A DNA stretch of 64,000 bases, from NCBI RefSeq assembly GCF_041435355.1, contig NZ_CP108442.1, forward strand, positions 1,054,001 through 1,118,000, read 5' to 3'. Source of the stretch: Streptomyces sp. NBC_01276. GTDB lineage: Bacteria > Actinomycetota > Actinomycetes > Streptomycetales > Streptomycetaceae. This document shows positions 52,578 to 61,882 of the stretch, piece by piece. The position numbers and the translations under genes are program-made. Each line of letters begins with the position of its first letter. Positions within the stretch are counted from its first letter, which is position 1. The notes beneath the pieces were generated by a model that saw only the letters and a list, made by a program, of their open reading frames with translations, had not been told where the DNA came from and made no database searches.

Positions 52578-54070
52578 TTCTGCGGGGACTTCCGTTCTCG
52601 GGCCCACCAGTCGCGGAAGGACTCCGCCGGTACGTCGGGCAGTGCGCGGGTGTCGGTCCAGGCCCGGCCGGGTCCGGGCAGGCGGCGCGGTCGCAGCCGC
52701 CGGGCCCGGGAGAGCAGCCGTTCGCCCGCGCGCAGGGCGCCGGGGCGGTCGAGGAGGAGGCGGGCGGCGCGCATCGCGGCCCGTTCGGCGGTGTGGCCGT
52801 GGGCGGGCCGGATGCGGACGCGGACGCCCTCACGGGTCACGGGGCCGCCCTGGACCACCCGTTCGCGCAGGTGGACGAGGATCTCGGGGATGTCGATGGC
52901 GACGGGGCAGACCTCGTAGCAGGCCCCGCAGAGGGTGGAGGCGTAGGGCAGGGTGGCGTCGATCGGGGCGGCGGTGCCGCGCAGTTGGGGGCTGAGGACG
53001 GCGCCGATGGGGCCGGGGTAGACGGAGCCGTAGGCGTGGCCTCCGGCGCGTTCGTAGACGGGGCAGACGTTGAGGCAGGCGGAGCAGCGGATGCAGCGCA
53101 GGGCCTGGCGTCCGGTCGGGTCGGCGAGGGTGTCGGTGCGGCCGTTGTCGAGGAGGACGAGGTGGAAGGCGGTGGGGCCGTCGCCGTCGGCCCCTTTCGA
53201 CGGTCCCAGCCCGGTCCACATGGTCGTGTACGGGTTCATCCGCTCGGCGGTGGAGGAGCGCGGCAGGGTCTGGAGGAAGATCTCCAGGTCGCGGAAGGTC
53301 GGCACCACCTTCTCGATGCCGACGACCGAGATCAGGGTCTCGGGCAGGGTCAGGCACATCCGGCCGTTGCCCTCGGATTCCAGGACGACCATGGTGCCGG
53401 TCTCGGCGACCATGAAGTTGGCGCCGGAGACGCCGACCCTGGCGCGCAGGAACTTCTCGCGCAGGTGCAGACGGGCGGCCTCGGCGAGTTCGCGCGGGTC
53501 GTCGCCGAGGTCCTCGGGGGCCGGGCGGCCCCAGCGGCCCATCTCGGTGCGGAAGAGGTCCCGGATCTCGCCGCGGTTGCGGTGGATGGCGGGGACGAGG
53601 ATGTGGGAGGGGCGGTCGTGGCCGAGCTGGACGATCAGTTCGGCGAGGTCGGTCTCGTAGGCGGCGATCCCGGCCGCTTCCAGGGCCTCGTTGAGGCCGA
53701 TCTCCTGGGTGGCCATGGACTTGACCTTGACCACCTCGCGTTCGCCGGTGGCGAGGACGAGGCCGGTGACGATCCGGTTGGCCTCCTCGGCATCGACCGC
53801 CCAGTGCACGGTGCCGCCCGCCGCCGTGACGGCGGCCTCCAGCTCCAGGAGGTACCGGTCGAGGTGGCGGAGCGTGTGGTCCTTGACGGCCTTCCCGGCG
53901 GCGCGCAGCCGGTCCCAGTCGTCGAGTTCGGCGACGGCGCGGGCGCGTTTGTCGCGGATGGTGTGGGTGGCGTGGCGCAGGTTGGCGCGCAGCACCTCGT
54001 TCCCCACGGCTTCGCGGGCCGCTTCGGGGAAGGGCGGGAAGGCGGGCATGCCGAGGTCGGTACCGGTCAT
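52574..54070 (-). CDS. lutB: LutB iron-sulfur protein of the L-lactate oxidation complex
   Basis: 498 residues from ATG 54070. The N-terminal LUD domain carries KVKSMATQEIGLNEALEAAG and VGVSGANFMVAETGTMVVLESEGN. Two 4Fe-4S motifs follow: CIRCSACLNVCPVYERAGGH and CGACYEVCPVAIDIPE. The C-terminal helical part (about 400-498) closes the protein. It passes electrons from lactate oxidation. Start and stop overlap lutA and lutC, so the three are co-translated in order. Confidence 0.93.
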   Translation of the reverse strand: MTGTDLGMPAFPPFPEAAREAVGNEVLRANLRHATHTIRDKRARAVAELDDWDRLRAAGKAVKDHTLRHLDRYLLELEAAVTAAGGTVHWAVDAEEANRIVTGLVLATGEREVVKVKSMATQEIGLNEALEAAGIAAYETDLAELIVQLGHDRPSHILVPAIHRNRGEIRDLFRTEMGRWGRPAPEDLGDDPRELAEAARLHLREKFLRARVGVSGANFMVAETGTMVVLESEGNGRMCLTLPETLISVVGIEKVVPTFRDLEIFLQTLPRSSTAERMNPYTTMWTGLGPSKGADGDGPTAFHLVLLDNGRTDTLADPTGRQALRCIRCSACLNVCPVYERAGGHAYGSVYPGPIGAVLSPQLRGTAAPIDATLPYASTLCGACYEVCPVAIDIPEILVHLRERVVQGGPVTREGVRVRIRPAHGHTAERAAMRAARLLLDRPGALRAGERLLSRARRLRPRRLPGPGRAWTDTRALPDVPAESFRDWWARERKSPQK

Positions 54071-54822
54071 CGCGGCGGTTCCTCCTCGGTGGCGGCCAGG
54101 ATCTCGGCGAGGTGCAGGGTGCGCAGTGGCTCGCCGGCGTGGCGCAGGGTGCCTTCGAGGTGGGCGAGGCAGGAGTTGTCGGCGCCGCACAGCACCTCGG
54201 CGCCGGTGGCCCGGGCGCTGCGGATCTTGTCGGCGCCCATGGCGGCGGACACGTCCGGGTTCTTCAGGGCGAAGGTGCCGCCGAATCCGCAGCATTCCTC
54301 GGCTCCGGGCAGCTCGATCAGTTCCAGGCCCTTCACCGCGGCCAGCAGCCGGCGCGGGCGGTCGCCCAGCCCGAGGGAGCGCAGGCCGTGGCAGGAGGGG
54401 TGGTAGGTGACGGTGTGCGGGAAGTACGCGCCGACGTCGGTCACGCCGAGTACGTCCACCAGGAACTCGGTCAGCTCGCGCACCCGCGGTACGAGGTCGT
54501 CCGCCAGTGCCGCGAGTGTGCTCCCGCGCCCCTCCTCGGCCGCCTTCCGGCCGATGCGCGGGTACTGCTCGCGGATCATCGCGGCGCAGGAGCCGGAGGG
54601 GGTGACGACGTGGTCGTAGCCCGCGAAGGCCTCGGCGGTGCGGCGCAGCAGCGGCTCGCTCTCGCGCCGGTAGCCGGTGTTGTACTGCGGCTGTCCGCAG
54701 CAGCTCTGGGCCGCCGGGAAGTCCACCTCGACGCCGAGGCGCTCCAGGAGGCGGACGACGGCGATGCCGGTGCGCGGGTACAGCGCGTCGTTGACGCAGG
54801 TGACGAACAGGGCGGCACGCAT
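54067..54822 (-). CDS. lutA: LutA Cys-rich (CCG-domain) subunit of the L-lactate oxidation complex
   Basis: 251 residues from ATG 54822. Two CCG domains are seen, with CCGQPQYNTGY near residue 41 and ECCGFGGTF near 176, plus conserved SGSCAAMIREQYP and TYHPSCHGLRSLG. These bind a 4Fe-4S cluster as in GlcF and heterodisulfide reductase subunit B. The gene is first in the operon and divergent from cobF; only 18 bp separate the two starts, so promoters must overlap the coding ends. Confidence 0.93.
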   Translation of the reverse strand: MRAALFVTCVNDALYPRTGIAVVRLLERLGVEVDFPAAQSCCGQPQYNTGYRRESEPLLRRTAEAFAGYDHVVTPSGSCAAMIREQYPRIGRKAAEEGRGSTLAALADDLVPRVRELTEFLVDVLGVTDVGAYFPHTVTYHPSCHGLRSLGLGDRPRRLLAAVKGLELIELPGAEECCGFGGTFALKNPDVSAAMGADKIRSARATGAEVLCGADNSCLAHLEGTLRHAGEPLRTLHLAEILAATEEEPPR

Positions 54823-54840
54823 GACGGGCAGAATAGCCGG

Positions 54841-55593
54841 GTGAAGAAGTTTTCAGTGATCGGCATAGGCGCGGGCGACCCGGACCACCTGACCCTCCAG
54901 GCGGTCCGGGCGATCGGCGCGGCGGACGCATTCCTCATCCTGGAGAAGGGGGAGGAGAAGTCGGACCTGACGGGGCTGCGGCGGGCGATGCTGGAGCAGC
55001 ACGCCCGGCCGGGCCACCGGCTGGTGGAGGGGCGCGATCCGGACCGGGACCGCACCCCGGCCGAGTACGCGCCGACGGTGGACGGCTGGCGCAGCGCGCG
55101 GGCCGAGATCTTCGAGCGGTTCATCGCCGAGGACCTCGCGGAGGGCGAGACCGGGGCCTTCCTGGTCTGGGGCGATCCGTCCCTCTACGACTCCACCCTG
55201 GCGATCCTCGACGAGGTGCTGGAGCACGGCCGGGTGGAGTTCGAGCACGAGGTGGTGCCCGGGATCAGCAGCGTCTCGGCGCTGCTGGCCCGGCACCGTA
55301 CGAACCTGAACCGGGTCGGGCGCCCGGTGCAGATCACCACGGGCCGGCGGCTGGCGGAGGGCTGGCCGCAGGACGTGGACGACGTGGTGGTGATGCTGGA
55401 CGCGCGGCACGCCTTCACGGCCCACCTCGACCAGGACCTCTTCATCTACTGGGGCGCCTACGTCGGCACGCCGGACGAGATCCTGGTCTCGGGGAAGCTG
55501 GCGGAGGTGGCCGGGCGGATCGAGGAGCTGCGCACCGAGGCGCGGGCCCGCAAGGGCTGGATCATGGACACGTACCTGCTCAGGCGCGCCTGA
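54841..55593 (+). CDS. cobF: Precorrin-6A synthase (deacetylating)
   Basis: 250 residues from GTG 54841. It begins KKFSVIGIGAGDPDHLTLQAVRAIGAADAF, the SAM-binding loop of the tetrapyrrole methylases. Further conserved are FLVWGDPSLYDSTLAIL, EVVPGISSVSALLARHRTNLNRVG and DDVVVMLDARHAF. CobF methylates C-1 of precorrin-5 and releases acetate in aerobic cobalamin synthesis. It is here away from other cob genes, as often in Streptomyces. The 3' end overlaps the converging aminotransferase gene by 14 bp. Confidence 0.93.
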   Translation: MKKFSVIGIGAGDPDHLTLQAVRAIGAADAFLILEKGEEKSDLTGLRRAMLEQHARPGHRLVEGRDPDRDRTPAEYAPTVDGWRSARAEIFERFIAEDLAEGETGAFLVWGDPSLYDSTLAILDEVLEHGRVEFEHEVVPGISSVSALLARHRTNLNRVGRPVQITTGRRLAEGWPQDVDDVVVMLDARHAFTAHLDQDLFIYWGAYVGTPDEILVSGKLAEVAGRIEELRTEARARKGWIMDTYLLRRA

Positions 55594-56743
55594 GGAAGGC
55601 GGGCAGGAGCTCGGCGAGGCGCTCGTACTCCTCGGCGCGGTTGTAGACCTGCCCGCAGACGCGGATGCCGCCGCCTCCCTGCCGGGGCCAGATCAGGACC
55701 CGGATGCCGGTCTTCGCCGCGAGTTCCTCGCGCAGGGTGCGGGCGGCGTCCTGGGTCTCGGCGGTGCCGGGGGGCAGCAGCAGGGAGCGCATCGCGAGGC
55801 CCGGGGTGTACGGCAGGGGGGTGAGCCCGGGGATCCGCGCGAGCAGGGCCGCGCCGTAGGCGGCGAGGGCGCTGTTGTGGGCCCGGACCTTGGCCGCGTC
55901 GAGCCGTTCGAGGAGGTCCAGGCCCTCGGGCGCGGCGAGCCAGCCGGTGTAGTCGGCGGTGGCGCGGTACTCGACGGAGACCGGGAAGCCCTGTTCGTCC
56001 TCCCAGGACGGGGAGAGGGAGCGGACCCGGGAACGGTGGGCGGGGGCCACGGCCAGGAGGGCGCTGCCGGAGGGGGCGTACCCCCACTTGTGCAGGTTCC
56101 CGAACCAGAAGTCGGCGGCGGCGATCGGCTCGGCCAGCATGCCGGGGGTGTGGGCCCCGTCGACGACGGTGGTGATCCCGCGCGCGGACAGTTCGGCGAG
56201 GAGCCGGGGTCCGGCGATCAGGCGGGCGGTCGGCGAGCTGACGTGGTCGAGGACGGCCACCTTGGTGCGGGGGGTGAGCCCGGCCAGCACGGTCTCGCAC
56301 ACGGCGTCCTCGTCGGGCAGGTGCGGGTCGAGGGCGACGGTGGTGACGGGGGCCCGGCGGGCGGCGGCCGCGACGACGGTGCCGTAGCCGTGGTCGGTGA
56401 CCAGGATCTCGTCGCCGTCGGCCAGGTCCACGGCGTCGAGCGCGAGGTTGGCGCCCTCGGTGGCGTTGGCGATGAAGGCGATGCCGTCGGGGTCCGCCCC
56501 GAGCCGGTCGGCGATCCGCCCGCGGGCCGCGGCGACCCGTGCGGGGACCGCGTTGAAGAAGGCGTCCGGGTCGGCGTGCGCCTCGGCGCGCAGCAGCTCC
56601 TGGGCCTCGCGCACGGGCAGGGGGACGGCCCCGTAGGAGCCGTGGTTGAGGTGGGCGACGTCGGGGTCGAGCCGGAACAGGCCCGGACCGCCGGGGAAGA
56701 CGGGCGGGGCCGGCGGTGCGGGCGGGACGGACGGCTCGGGCAC
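55580..56743 (-). CDS. Aminotransferase class V (isopenicillin-N-epimerase-like)
   Basis: 387 residues from GTG 56743, with GGAGG 5 nt before. PLP-binding features: FIANATEGANLALDAV near residue 90, the Asp in TTVVDGAHTPGML, and Schiff-base Lys in FWFGNLHKWGYAPSGSALL. Relatives include CefD-type epimerases and cysteine desulfurase-like enzymes; the substrate cannot be told. A Pro-rich leader of 15 residues precedes the fold. It stands alone. Confidence 0.87.
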   Translation of the reverse strand: MPEPSVPPAPPAPPVFPGGPGLFRLDPDVAHLNHGSYGAVPLPVREAQELLRAEAHADPDAFFNAVPARVAAARGRIADRLGADPDGIAFIANATEGANLALDAVDLADGDEILVTDHGYGTVVAAAARRAPVTTVALDPHLPDEDAVCETVLAGLTPRTKVAVLDHVSSPTARLIAGPRLLAELSARGITTVVDGAHTPGMLAEPIAAADFWFGNLHKWGYAPSGSALLAVAPAHRSRVRSLSPSWEDEQGFPVSVEYRATADYTGWLAAPEGLDLLERLDAAKVRAHNSALAAYGAALLARIPGLTPLPYTPGLAMRSLLLPPGTAETQDAARTLREELAAKTGIRVLIWPRQGGGGIRVCGQVYNRAEEYERLAELLPAFLRRA

Positions 56744-56910
56744 GGGTACCTCCGGGTGCGCGGTGAGGCTGTGGGTCTCCCGCCGGCCCCGGCACGGGGC
56801 CCGCGGGCGTGTCCCCCGGAGCATGCAGTCCCGACGCACCCTCCGACAGGGCCGATTCCGCCAGAGTGGCCTACCTCCGGTCCGCCCGCCCGCAGGCCGG
56901 GCGCGCGAGG

Positions 56911-58629
56911 TCAGCGCGGCGCTTCGTCCCGGCCGCTGGTCGCCGCGTAGTACTGGAGGTCCTGCACCGCCACCGTGCCGTCGACGCGGTACGGCAGCTC
57001 CACCGAGGCCGCCGTCCGCCCGTCGCGCACCACCTCGGCGGAGCTGGTGCCCGGTTTCAGCGGCAGCAGTTCGGCGTGCGGCCCGGCCGGCGCGGCGTGC
57101 TCGTCCCGGGCGGGGCCGACGGTGGTGCGGACGGTGGCGGGCTCCGTCAGGAAGCTGAGCACCTCCACCGTGTCCCGGGGAGCGGCGCTGCCCCTGCGCG
57201 GCGACATCAGCAGCGACTGGCCGCCGGTCGGGCCGGTGGCGGCGAACTGGGTGCGGGAGGTGAGGTACAGGGTGTCGCGGACGATCCGGGGCCACTGCCC
57301 GGTCTTGAAACGGGTCAGGTAGTACGAGGTCAGGTCCAGGTACGCGTACCCGTTGTGCAGGGAGGGCGCGAACTGGCTGCCCTCCGAGTAGTCGTTCCAG
57401 GTGGTCAGCTGCACCCAGTCGGCCCCGTCGTCGATGGCGTGCGTCCAGGTGGTCCGCAGGGTGGCGGTGTTGCCCGCCTCGTCGTAGATCCCCTGGTTCG
57501 GCCGGGCGTCCTGGACGGACACCGGCTGCATCCAGATCTTGCCGAGGCCGTGCGCCCGGTCCACGTCGGCGGTGGCGCCCTCCTGGCCGGCGTAGCTGCG
57601 GCTGCCCCACTCGGAGAACCCGTAACTGATCGGCGCGTAGGCCGCGTTGTGGGCGCCGAAGTCGAGGAAGAGGGGGACGAGGGCCGTGCGGACGCCGTAG
57701 CGGGCCTTGAGGGTGTCCATCATCCGGGTCCACCAGGCCGGGCTCTTCTCCTCCGCCTTGAACGGGGAGACGACGAGGCGGCCGTCGCCGAGCCGGTGCG
57801 CGGCGGGGGCCCGGGCCAGGGTGGCGAGGGCGTCGGCGAGCACCGTGGGGTCGTCGATGTCCAGCGAGGTCATGTCCGGCATCAGCATGACCCTGAAGGC
57901 CGGGTCGACCTCGTGGGCCGCCCGCATCAGGAGGTCGGCGCGCTCCCGGTTCTTCCCGGTCAGGGAGAGCAGGTCGAGGGTGAAGCCGTCGATGCCGGCG
58001 GCGCGGGCGGTGCGCACCTCCTGCCGGAGGTTGGCGTACTCCCAGTCGCCGTCCTTCGGGGCGACGGGCAGGGGGCGGTCGCGCAGCAGGCCGCCGTACC
58101 GCTCGTGCTTGCCGTTCTCCCCGCCGGGGCGGAGGTAGTTGCGGGTGTAGTAGTCGGCGTCGGCGCTCGCGTTGTCCAGGGAGAGCGGGTACGGGGTGAA
58201 GTAGTGGGCGAAGACCAGCTTCCCGGCGGCGGACGCGGAGCGCAGCGCGGCCGGTCCGGGCAGGTCGAAGGGGAGGGCTCCGGCGGGGCGGGCGCCGCCG
58301 CTGTCGACCCGGCCCCGCACGGGGGCGGAGGGCGGGGGCGGGGCCTGCGCCGGGCCCGTGCTCCCGGGGCCGGGGCCCGTGGCGGGGTCGGAGGGGGCGG
58401 GCGTGCCGGTGGGCCGGGGCGCGCCGGCGGCGGGCCCGGCGCGGTCCTGGCCGGCGGCGGCCCGGAAGGGGTCCCAGAACATGCCGGTGGCGACGCAGGC
58501 TCCGGCGAGGAGACAGGCGACGAGGAGGGCGAGCAGGGGCCGTTTCCCGAGCGGCCTCGGCCGGCGGCGGTGGGGCGAGGGCCGCGAGGGGCCGTCCTTG
58601 CGCCGGTGGGACCGTCCGTCCGCCGTCAT
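56911..58629 (-). CDS. Exported GH71-like endo-1,3-alpha-glucanase
   Basis: 572 residues from ATG 58629, with GGGAGGGG 8 nt before. A basic cytoplasmic start (RRRPRPLGKRP) leads to one membrane helix, LLALLVACLLAGACVATG, and then a Pro/Ala-rich linker to about residue 140. The catalytic TIM barrel begins KLVFAHYFTPYPLSLDN and includes GIDGFTLDLLS, FRVMLMPDMTSLD and LTTWNDYSEGSQFAPS, motifs of glycoside hydrolase family 71. The protein would be tethered or released outside the cell and cut alpha-1,3-glucan (mutan, fungal wall). The C-terminal 100 residues look like a beta-rich accessory domain. Confidence 0.8.
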   Translation of the reverse strand: MTADGRSHRRKDGPSRPSPHRRRPRPLGKRPLLALLVACLLAGACVATGMFWDPFRAAAGQDRAGPAAGAPRPTGTPAPSDPATGPGPGSTGPAQAPPPPSAPVRGRVDSGGARPAGALPFDLPGPAALRSASAAGKLVFAHYFTPYPLSLDNASADADYYTRNYLRPGGENGKHERYGGLLRDRPLPVAPKDGDWEYANLRQEVRTARAAGIDGFTLDLLSLTGKNRERADLLMRAAHEVDPAFRVMLMPDMTSLDIDDPTVLADALATLARAPAAHRLGDGRLVVSPFKAEEKSPAWWTRMMDTLKARYGVRTALVPLFLDFGAHNAAYAPISYGFSEWGSRSYAGQEGATADVDRAHGLGKIWMQPVSVQDARPNQGIYDEAGNTATLRTTWTHAIDDGADWVQLTTWNDYSEGSQFAPSLHNGYAYLDLTSYYLTRFKTGQWPRIVRDTLYLTSRTQFAATGPTGGQSLLMSPRRGSAAPRDTVEVLSFLTEPATVRTTVGPARDEHAAPAGPHAELLPLKPGTSSAEVVRDGRTAASVELPYRVDGTVAVQDLQYYAATSGRDEAPR

Positions 58630-58779
58630 CTCGCAGCCCCTCCCAGGAACGTGCCCCGGGCCGGGGCTGCACAGCAGTAGAGCGGATTCCCGGCCCCCGG
58701 ACAACCGTTCCCGGGGACGCGGGCCGCGCCGGCGCGCGCTCCTTCGGCCTTCCCGCGTACCGGACCTGCGGCGATCGGC

Positions 58780-60156
58780 CTAGGCCAGGCGGATGAGGAG
58801 GGCGCGGGCGGTGCGGTTGCCCCCGGCGGCGCGGAGGCGGACTCGCAGTCTGCGCGTGGCGTCGGCGACCCGGGCCGACTCCAACGGGCCTACGGTGTCC
58901 AGCAGTTCGTGCCAGGTGGCGCAGGCCCGCTCCAGGTGGCCGCGGTCCAGATGGAGTTCGGCGAGCCGTGCGGAGGTGATGGCACGGGCGCGGCGTTCGA
59001 CGGGCGGGCGGTGGCGCAGCGAGGAGGACAGGGCCGCCACGGCGCCCGCCGTGTCGCCCAGCGCGGCCAGGACTTCGGACTGCTGGTGGTGGTAGGCGGC
59101 CCGGTGGTAGTCGCCGATCGGGGCGCACCGGCCCGTCGCGCGTTCCAGCAGCCTTTCGGCGCGGCCCAGATGGGTCAGGGCGGCGCGCCGGTCTCCGCAG
59201 GCCGCCTCCGCGACGGCGAGCTGGCCGGTGACGAACGCCGCCTGGACCGGCGGGAGTCGGGGGGTGTCGCGGGCTGCGGCCTCGGCCAGTTCCAGGGCCT
59301 GCTTGCGGTGCCCCAGGTGGTGGGCCTGGACGCTCATCGCCCGGAGCACGGGCGCGTGGCACCGCGGTTCCCCCGCCTCAAGGCCGAGCCTCAGCGCCGC
59401 CCGGTAGTAGGCCTGGGCGAGGCCCTGTTCGTTGCCGTCGAAGCACAGGAACCCGGCCGTGTAGGCGAGGCGGGCGGCGCTGCCGAGGAGCCGGTGGCGG
59501 ACGGCGGGCGGCGCGTCGGCGCTCAGCCAGGGGACGACGGTGGTGGTGAGGTAGGCGGTCAGTGCCGGGCGGACGCGGCCGCTGCCGTACGCCATGTCGG
59601 CGTCCCGGAACACCGGCAGCAGGGCCTCGGCCGCCGCGACCTGATGGTGTTCGAGCCGGGCCCCCGCCGGGAACCGCGGGGCCGCGGCAGCGGTCGGCGG
59701 TTCCCCGGGGGGCCGCCAGGCGCGGGAGTAGACCGGGACCTCGCCGGAGGGGCCCCCGGCGAGGCCGGCCGGCCCGGGTGCGGCGCCGGGCCCGCTGCCG
59801 TACGGGGCGGCGGGTGCGCCTGCGGTCGTACCGCCGGCCGCGCCCGGCGCTCCGCCTCCCGTGCCCACGGGCGGTCTCCGGGATCCGCCCGGACCCGGCG
59901 CGGCCCGGGCGAGCCCGGTATCGGCCGGGCTGATCCGGCGGCCGGTCCGCCGGCTCAGCGCTTCGGCGGCGAGGGCCACCACGTGGGCGGAGGGGCGGGT
60001 GCCCGAGAGCCAGTGGGAGACGGAGGTGCGGTCGTAGCGCAGCGTGAGACCGGTCTCGGCCGCCACGCCGTTCACGGCGCGGGCGAAGTCCTGCCCGCTC
60101 CAGCGGGCGTCGTTCAGGAGGGTGCGCAGTCGTCCGTTGGGTTCACGCTTGGCCAT
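58780..60156 (-). CDS. XRE/TPR regulator-like protein of Streptomyces type
   Basis: 458 residues from ATG 60156; GTG 60186 is an alternative. The N-terminus has a helix-turn-helix-like domain (LRTLLNDARWSGQDFARAVNGVAAETGLTLRYDRTSVSHWLSGTRPSAHVVALAAEAL). A long Gly/Ala/Pro linker follows (90-180), then about five TPR-like repeats (AYYRAALRLGLEAGEPRCHA, QALELAEAAARDTP, LTHLGRAERLLERATG). Such proteins are numerous in Streptomyces and are thought to act in development or signalling; no target is shown. Confidence 0.75.
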   Translation of the reverse strand: MAKREPNGRLRTLLNDARWSGQDFARAVNGVAAETGLTLRYDRTSVSHWLSGTRPSAHVVALAAEALSRRTGRRISPADTGLARAAPGPGGSRRPPVGTGGGAPGAAGGTTAGAPAAPYGSGPGAAPGPAGLAGGPSGEVPVYSRAWRPPGEPPTAAAAPRFPAGARLEHHQVAAAEALLPVFRDADMAYGSGRVRPALTAYLTTTVVPWLSADAPPAVRHRLLGSAARLAYTAGFLCFDGNEQGLAQAYYRAALRLGLEAGEPRCHAPVLRAMSVQAHHLGHRKQALELAEAAARDTPRLPPVQAAFVTGQLAVAEAACGDRRAALTHLGRAERLLERATGRCAPIGDYHRAAYHHQQSEVLAALGDTAGAVAALSSSLRHRPPVERRARAITSARLAELHLDRGHLERACATWHELLDTVGPLESARVADATRRLRVRLRAAGGNRTARALLIRLA

Positions 60157-60486
60157 CAGAACCGCCCAGGTCGCCGGGTCGTACACGTGTCCACCGCTTC
60201 AACGCGGCCGGACATTCAACACGTCGGGGTCGCGGCGGACGTACCGGGTCCGGCCGTCCTGCGCCTCACTAGGACCTGTGCACACCGTGACACACGGGCG
60301 CGTCCCGTGCCCCTGGCGTACGGGAGCACTACGGGCCCCGGCGGAGCGGAACCGCCACCCCCGGCTCACTCCGTCACGCCGCGCACCCCCCGCCCCGCCC
60401 CTCCCCCGCCCGCCGCCCCGGCGCACGCGCCCCGAGACGGCCGCACGACGCCCGCGCACGGCCCGCCGAGCAGGAGGTTCCCACCC
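60157..60486. other. Regulatory gap between divergent genes
   Basis: No gene seen. A 6-bp-arm hairpin CACGGG-CGCGT-CCCGTG lies at 60293-60309. Codon use in the open plus-strand frame before 60487 is Pro/Arg-rich and unconvincing. Confidence 0.5.
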
Positions 60487-61266
60487 GTGATCCCGTACCC
60501 GACGGACCATGACGACCCCGGTGCGGCGGCCGCGCCCGGCCGCGCCCGCGCCGCCGTCGACCCGGTGCTGCGCGCCTGTCTGCACACGCTGCCCGACGCC
60601 GTACGTGCGGTCTGCGCGTACCAGCTCGGCTGGGGCGACCGCTCCGGCGCCCCGACCGGCGGGGGCGCCGGTGCGGGGACGGCGATCGGGCCCGCCCTGG
60701 TGCTGGCGGCCGCGCGGGCGGTGGGCGGGCGCGACGGGGCGGCGCTCCCCGCGGCGGCGGCCGTCGAACTCGTCCACCAGTCCAGGCTGTTGCACTCGGG
60801 GGTGACCGGCCGCGCCCCGGCCGCACGCCGCCGGCCCCCGACCCGGGCGGTGTTCGGGACGACCGGGGCGGGCGCCGCGGGCGACGCGATGGCCGCGCTC
60901 GCCGTCCGCCTCGTCGCCGGCCGCCCCGAGGCGGTCACCGTCCTGTGCGACCGGCTGATCGAGCTGTGCGGGGCCCGGGCCGCGCGCCATGCGGCCGGTC
61001 CGGCCGTGGCGCCTCCCGGGCCGGGGGCGCTGTTCGGTCTCGCCTGCGCGCTGGGCGGGATCCACGGGGGCGCCCCGCCGTGGGTGACGGCCGCGCTGGA
61101 CGCCTTCGGCCGGGCCGTGGGGGACGCCGCCCCGACCGCTCCGGCGCCCGGGGCCTCCGTAGGGTCCGACGCCCCCCTGGAGCACCTGGCCGGGGCCCTT
61201 CCCGGCCCGGCCGCGGCAGCCGAACTGGTGGCGCTGTACCGGCTGATCACCCGGAGGGAGCGCTGA
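60487..61266 (+). CDS. Polyprenyl synthase homologue lacking both Asp-rich motifs
   Basis: 259 residues from GTG 60487, with AGGAGG 9 nt before. The fold pattern of trans-isoprenyl diphosphate synthases is recognisable: ALVLAAARAVGGRDGAALPA, AAAVELVHQSRLLH (88-103), then RRRPPTRAVFGTTGAGAAGDAMAALAV and LFGLACALGGIHGG. Where active enzymes have HDDxxD after the helix, this reads HSGVTG (103-108). The second region, normally FQxxDDxxD, is replaced by a short loop ([15 protein letters not shown]). Magnesium-diphosphate binding is therefore not possible, and the protein is either a regulatory partner subunit or decaying. The reading frame is intact. Confidence 0.75.
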   Translation: MIPYPTDHDDPGAAAAPGRARAAVDPVLRACLHTLPDAVRAVCAYQLGWGDRSGAPTGGGAGAGTAIGPALVLAAARAVGGRDGAALPAAAAVELVHQSRLLHSGVTGRAPAARRRPPTRAVFGTTGAGAAGDAMAALAVRLVAGRPEAVTVLCDRLIELCGARAARHAAGPAVAPPGPGALFGLACALGGIHGGAPPWVTAALDAFGRAVGDAAPTAPAPGASVGSDAPLEHLAGALPGPAAAAELVALYRLITRRER

Positions 61267-61417
61267 GCGGCGGTGCCGGAGCCGCGCCGGCCGGCCCGAT
61301 GGGACGGAATGCGACATTCCCCTGGTCATACCCTGGAATTGGCGCATAATCGTCGTCACGCGGCTCGAAGAATCCCTATGGCCGCGCTCGGTCACGCATG
61401 CAATGGGGGGCATCGTG

Positions 61418-61882
61418 ATGATGGGGGACTCCCGGCCGCCCGGCGCGGCCACCACACTCACGACCACGTCCGCCGAGCTGTCGATGCTGCTCACCGCCGT
61501 GCGCCGGGGCCGGGTGCTCACCGTCACGGGCCGGTTCCGGGCACCGCGGAGCCTGCTCGTACGGGACATCGCGCGCCGGCTCTCGTCCAACTTCTGCGAC
61601 GGGACGGCGGTGGTCACCGTCGCCCGGGACGGCAGCGTGGGGGAACTGGTGGCCGCGCTGGGCCGCGTACCCGGCATGCCCGTCCCGCCCCGCGGCACGG
61701 CGAACGCCGCCTCCTGGCTCGCGGAACGGGACATGCTGCTCGTCCTCGACGACAGCGACCGGCTGAGCCCCGCGGCGCTGTCCTGGCTGCGCACCCTGCT
61801 CACCCTCGCGCCCGGCCTGCGGATCCTGGCCGCGGGGGTGCACCCGCTGGCCGTGGGACAGGGGCGGGTGCACCGGCTCTGA
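61418..61882 (+). CDS. Small ATPase-like protein without P-loop
   Basis: 154 residues from ATG 61418, with GGGGGG 7 nt before (GTG 61415, ATG 61421 and ATG 61403 are alternatives). It looks like the first part of a STAND/NB-ARC ATPase: a strand-turn-helix RGRVLTVTGRFRAPRSLLVRDIARRL where a GxGGxGKT loop is expected, and a Walker-B-like strand RDMLLVLDDSDRLSPAALSWLRTLL. The Gly-Lys-Thr of Walker A is missing. It ends where sensor-1 would follow (GLRILAAGVHPLAVGQGRVHRL). It may be a remnant of a LuxR/SARP-type regulator or a stand-alone pseudo-ATPase. Confidence 0.6.
   Translation: MMGDSRPPGAATTLTTTSAELSMLLTAVRRGRVLTVTGRFRAPRSLLVRDIARRLSSNFCDGTAVVTVARDGSVGELVAALGRVPGMPVPPRGTANAASWLAERDMLLVLDDSDRLSPAALSWLRTLLTLAPGLRILAAGVHPLAVGQGRVHRL

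Noticed and set aside
55580..59362. A 1260-codon minus-strand frame joining aminotransferase, glucanase and regulator regions
   Set aside because: Only its end is the aminotransferase; the rest is Arg/Pro-rich and conflicts with the GH71 and TPR genes.
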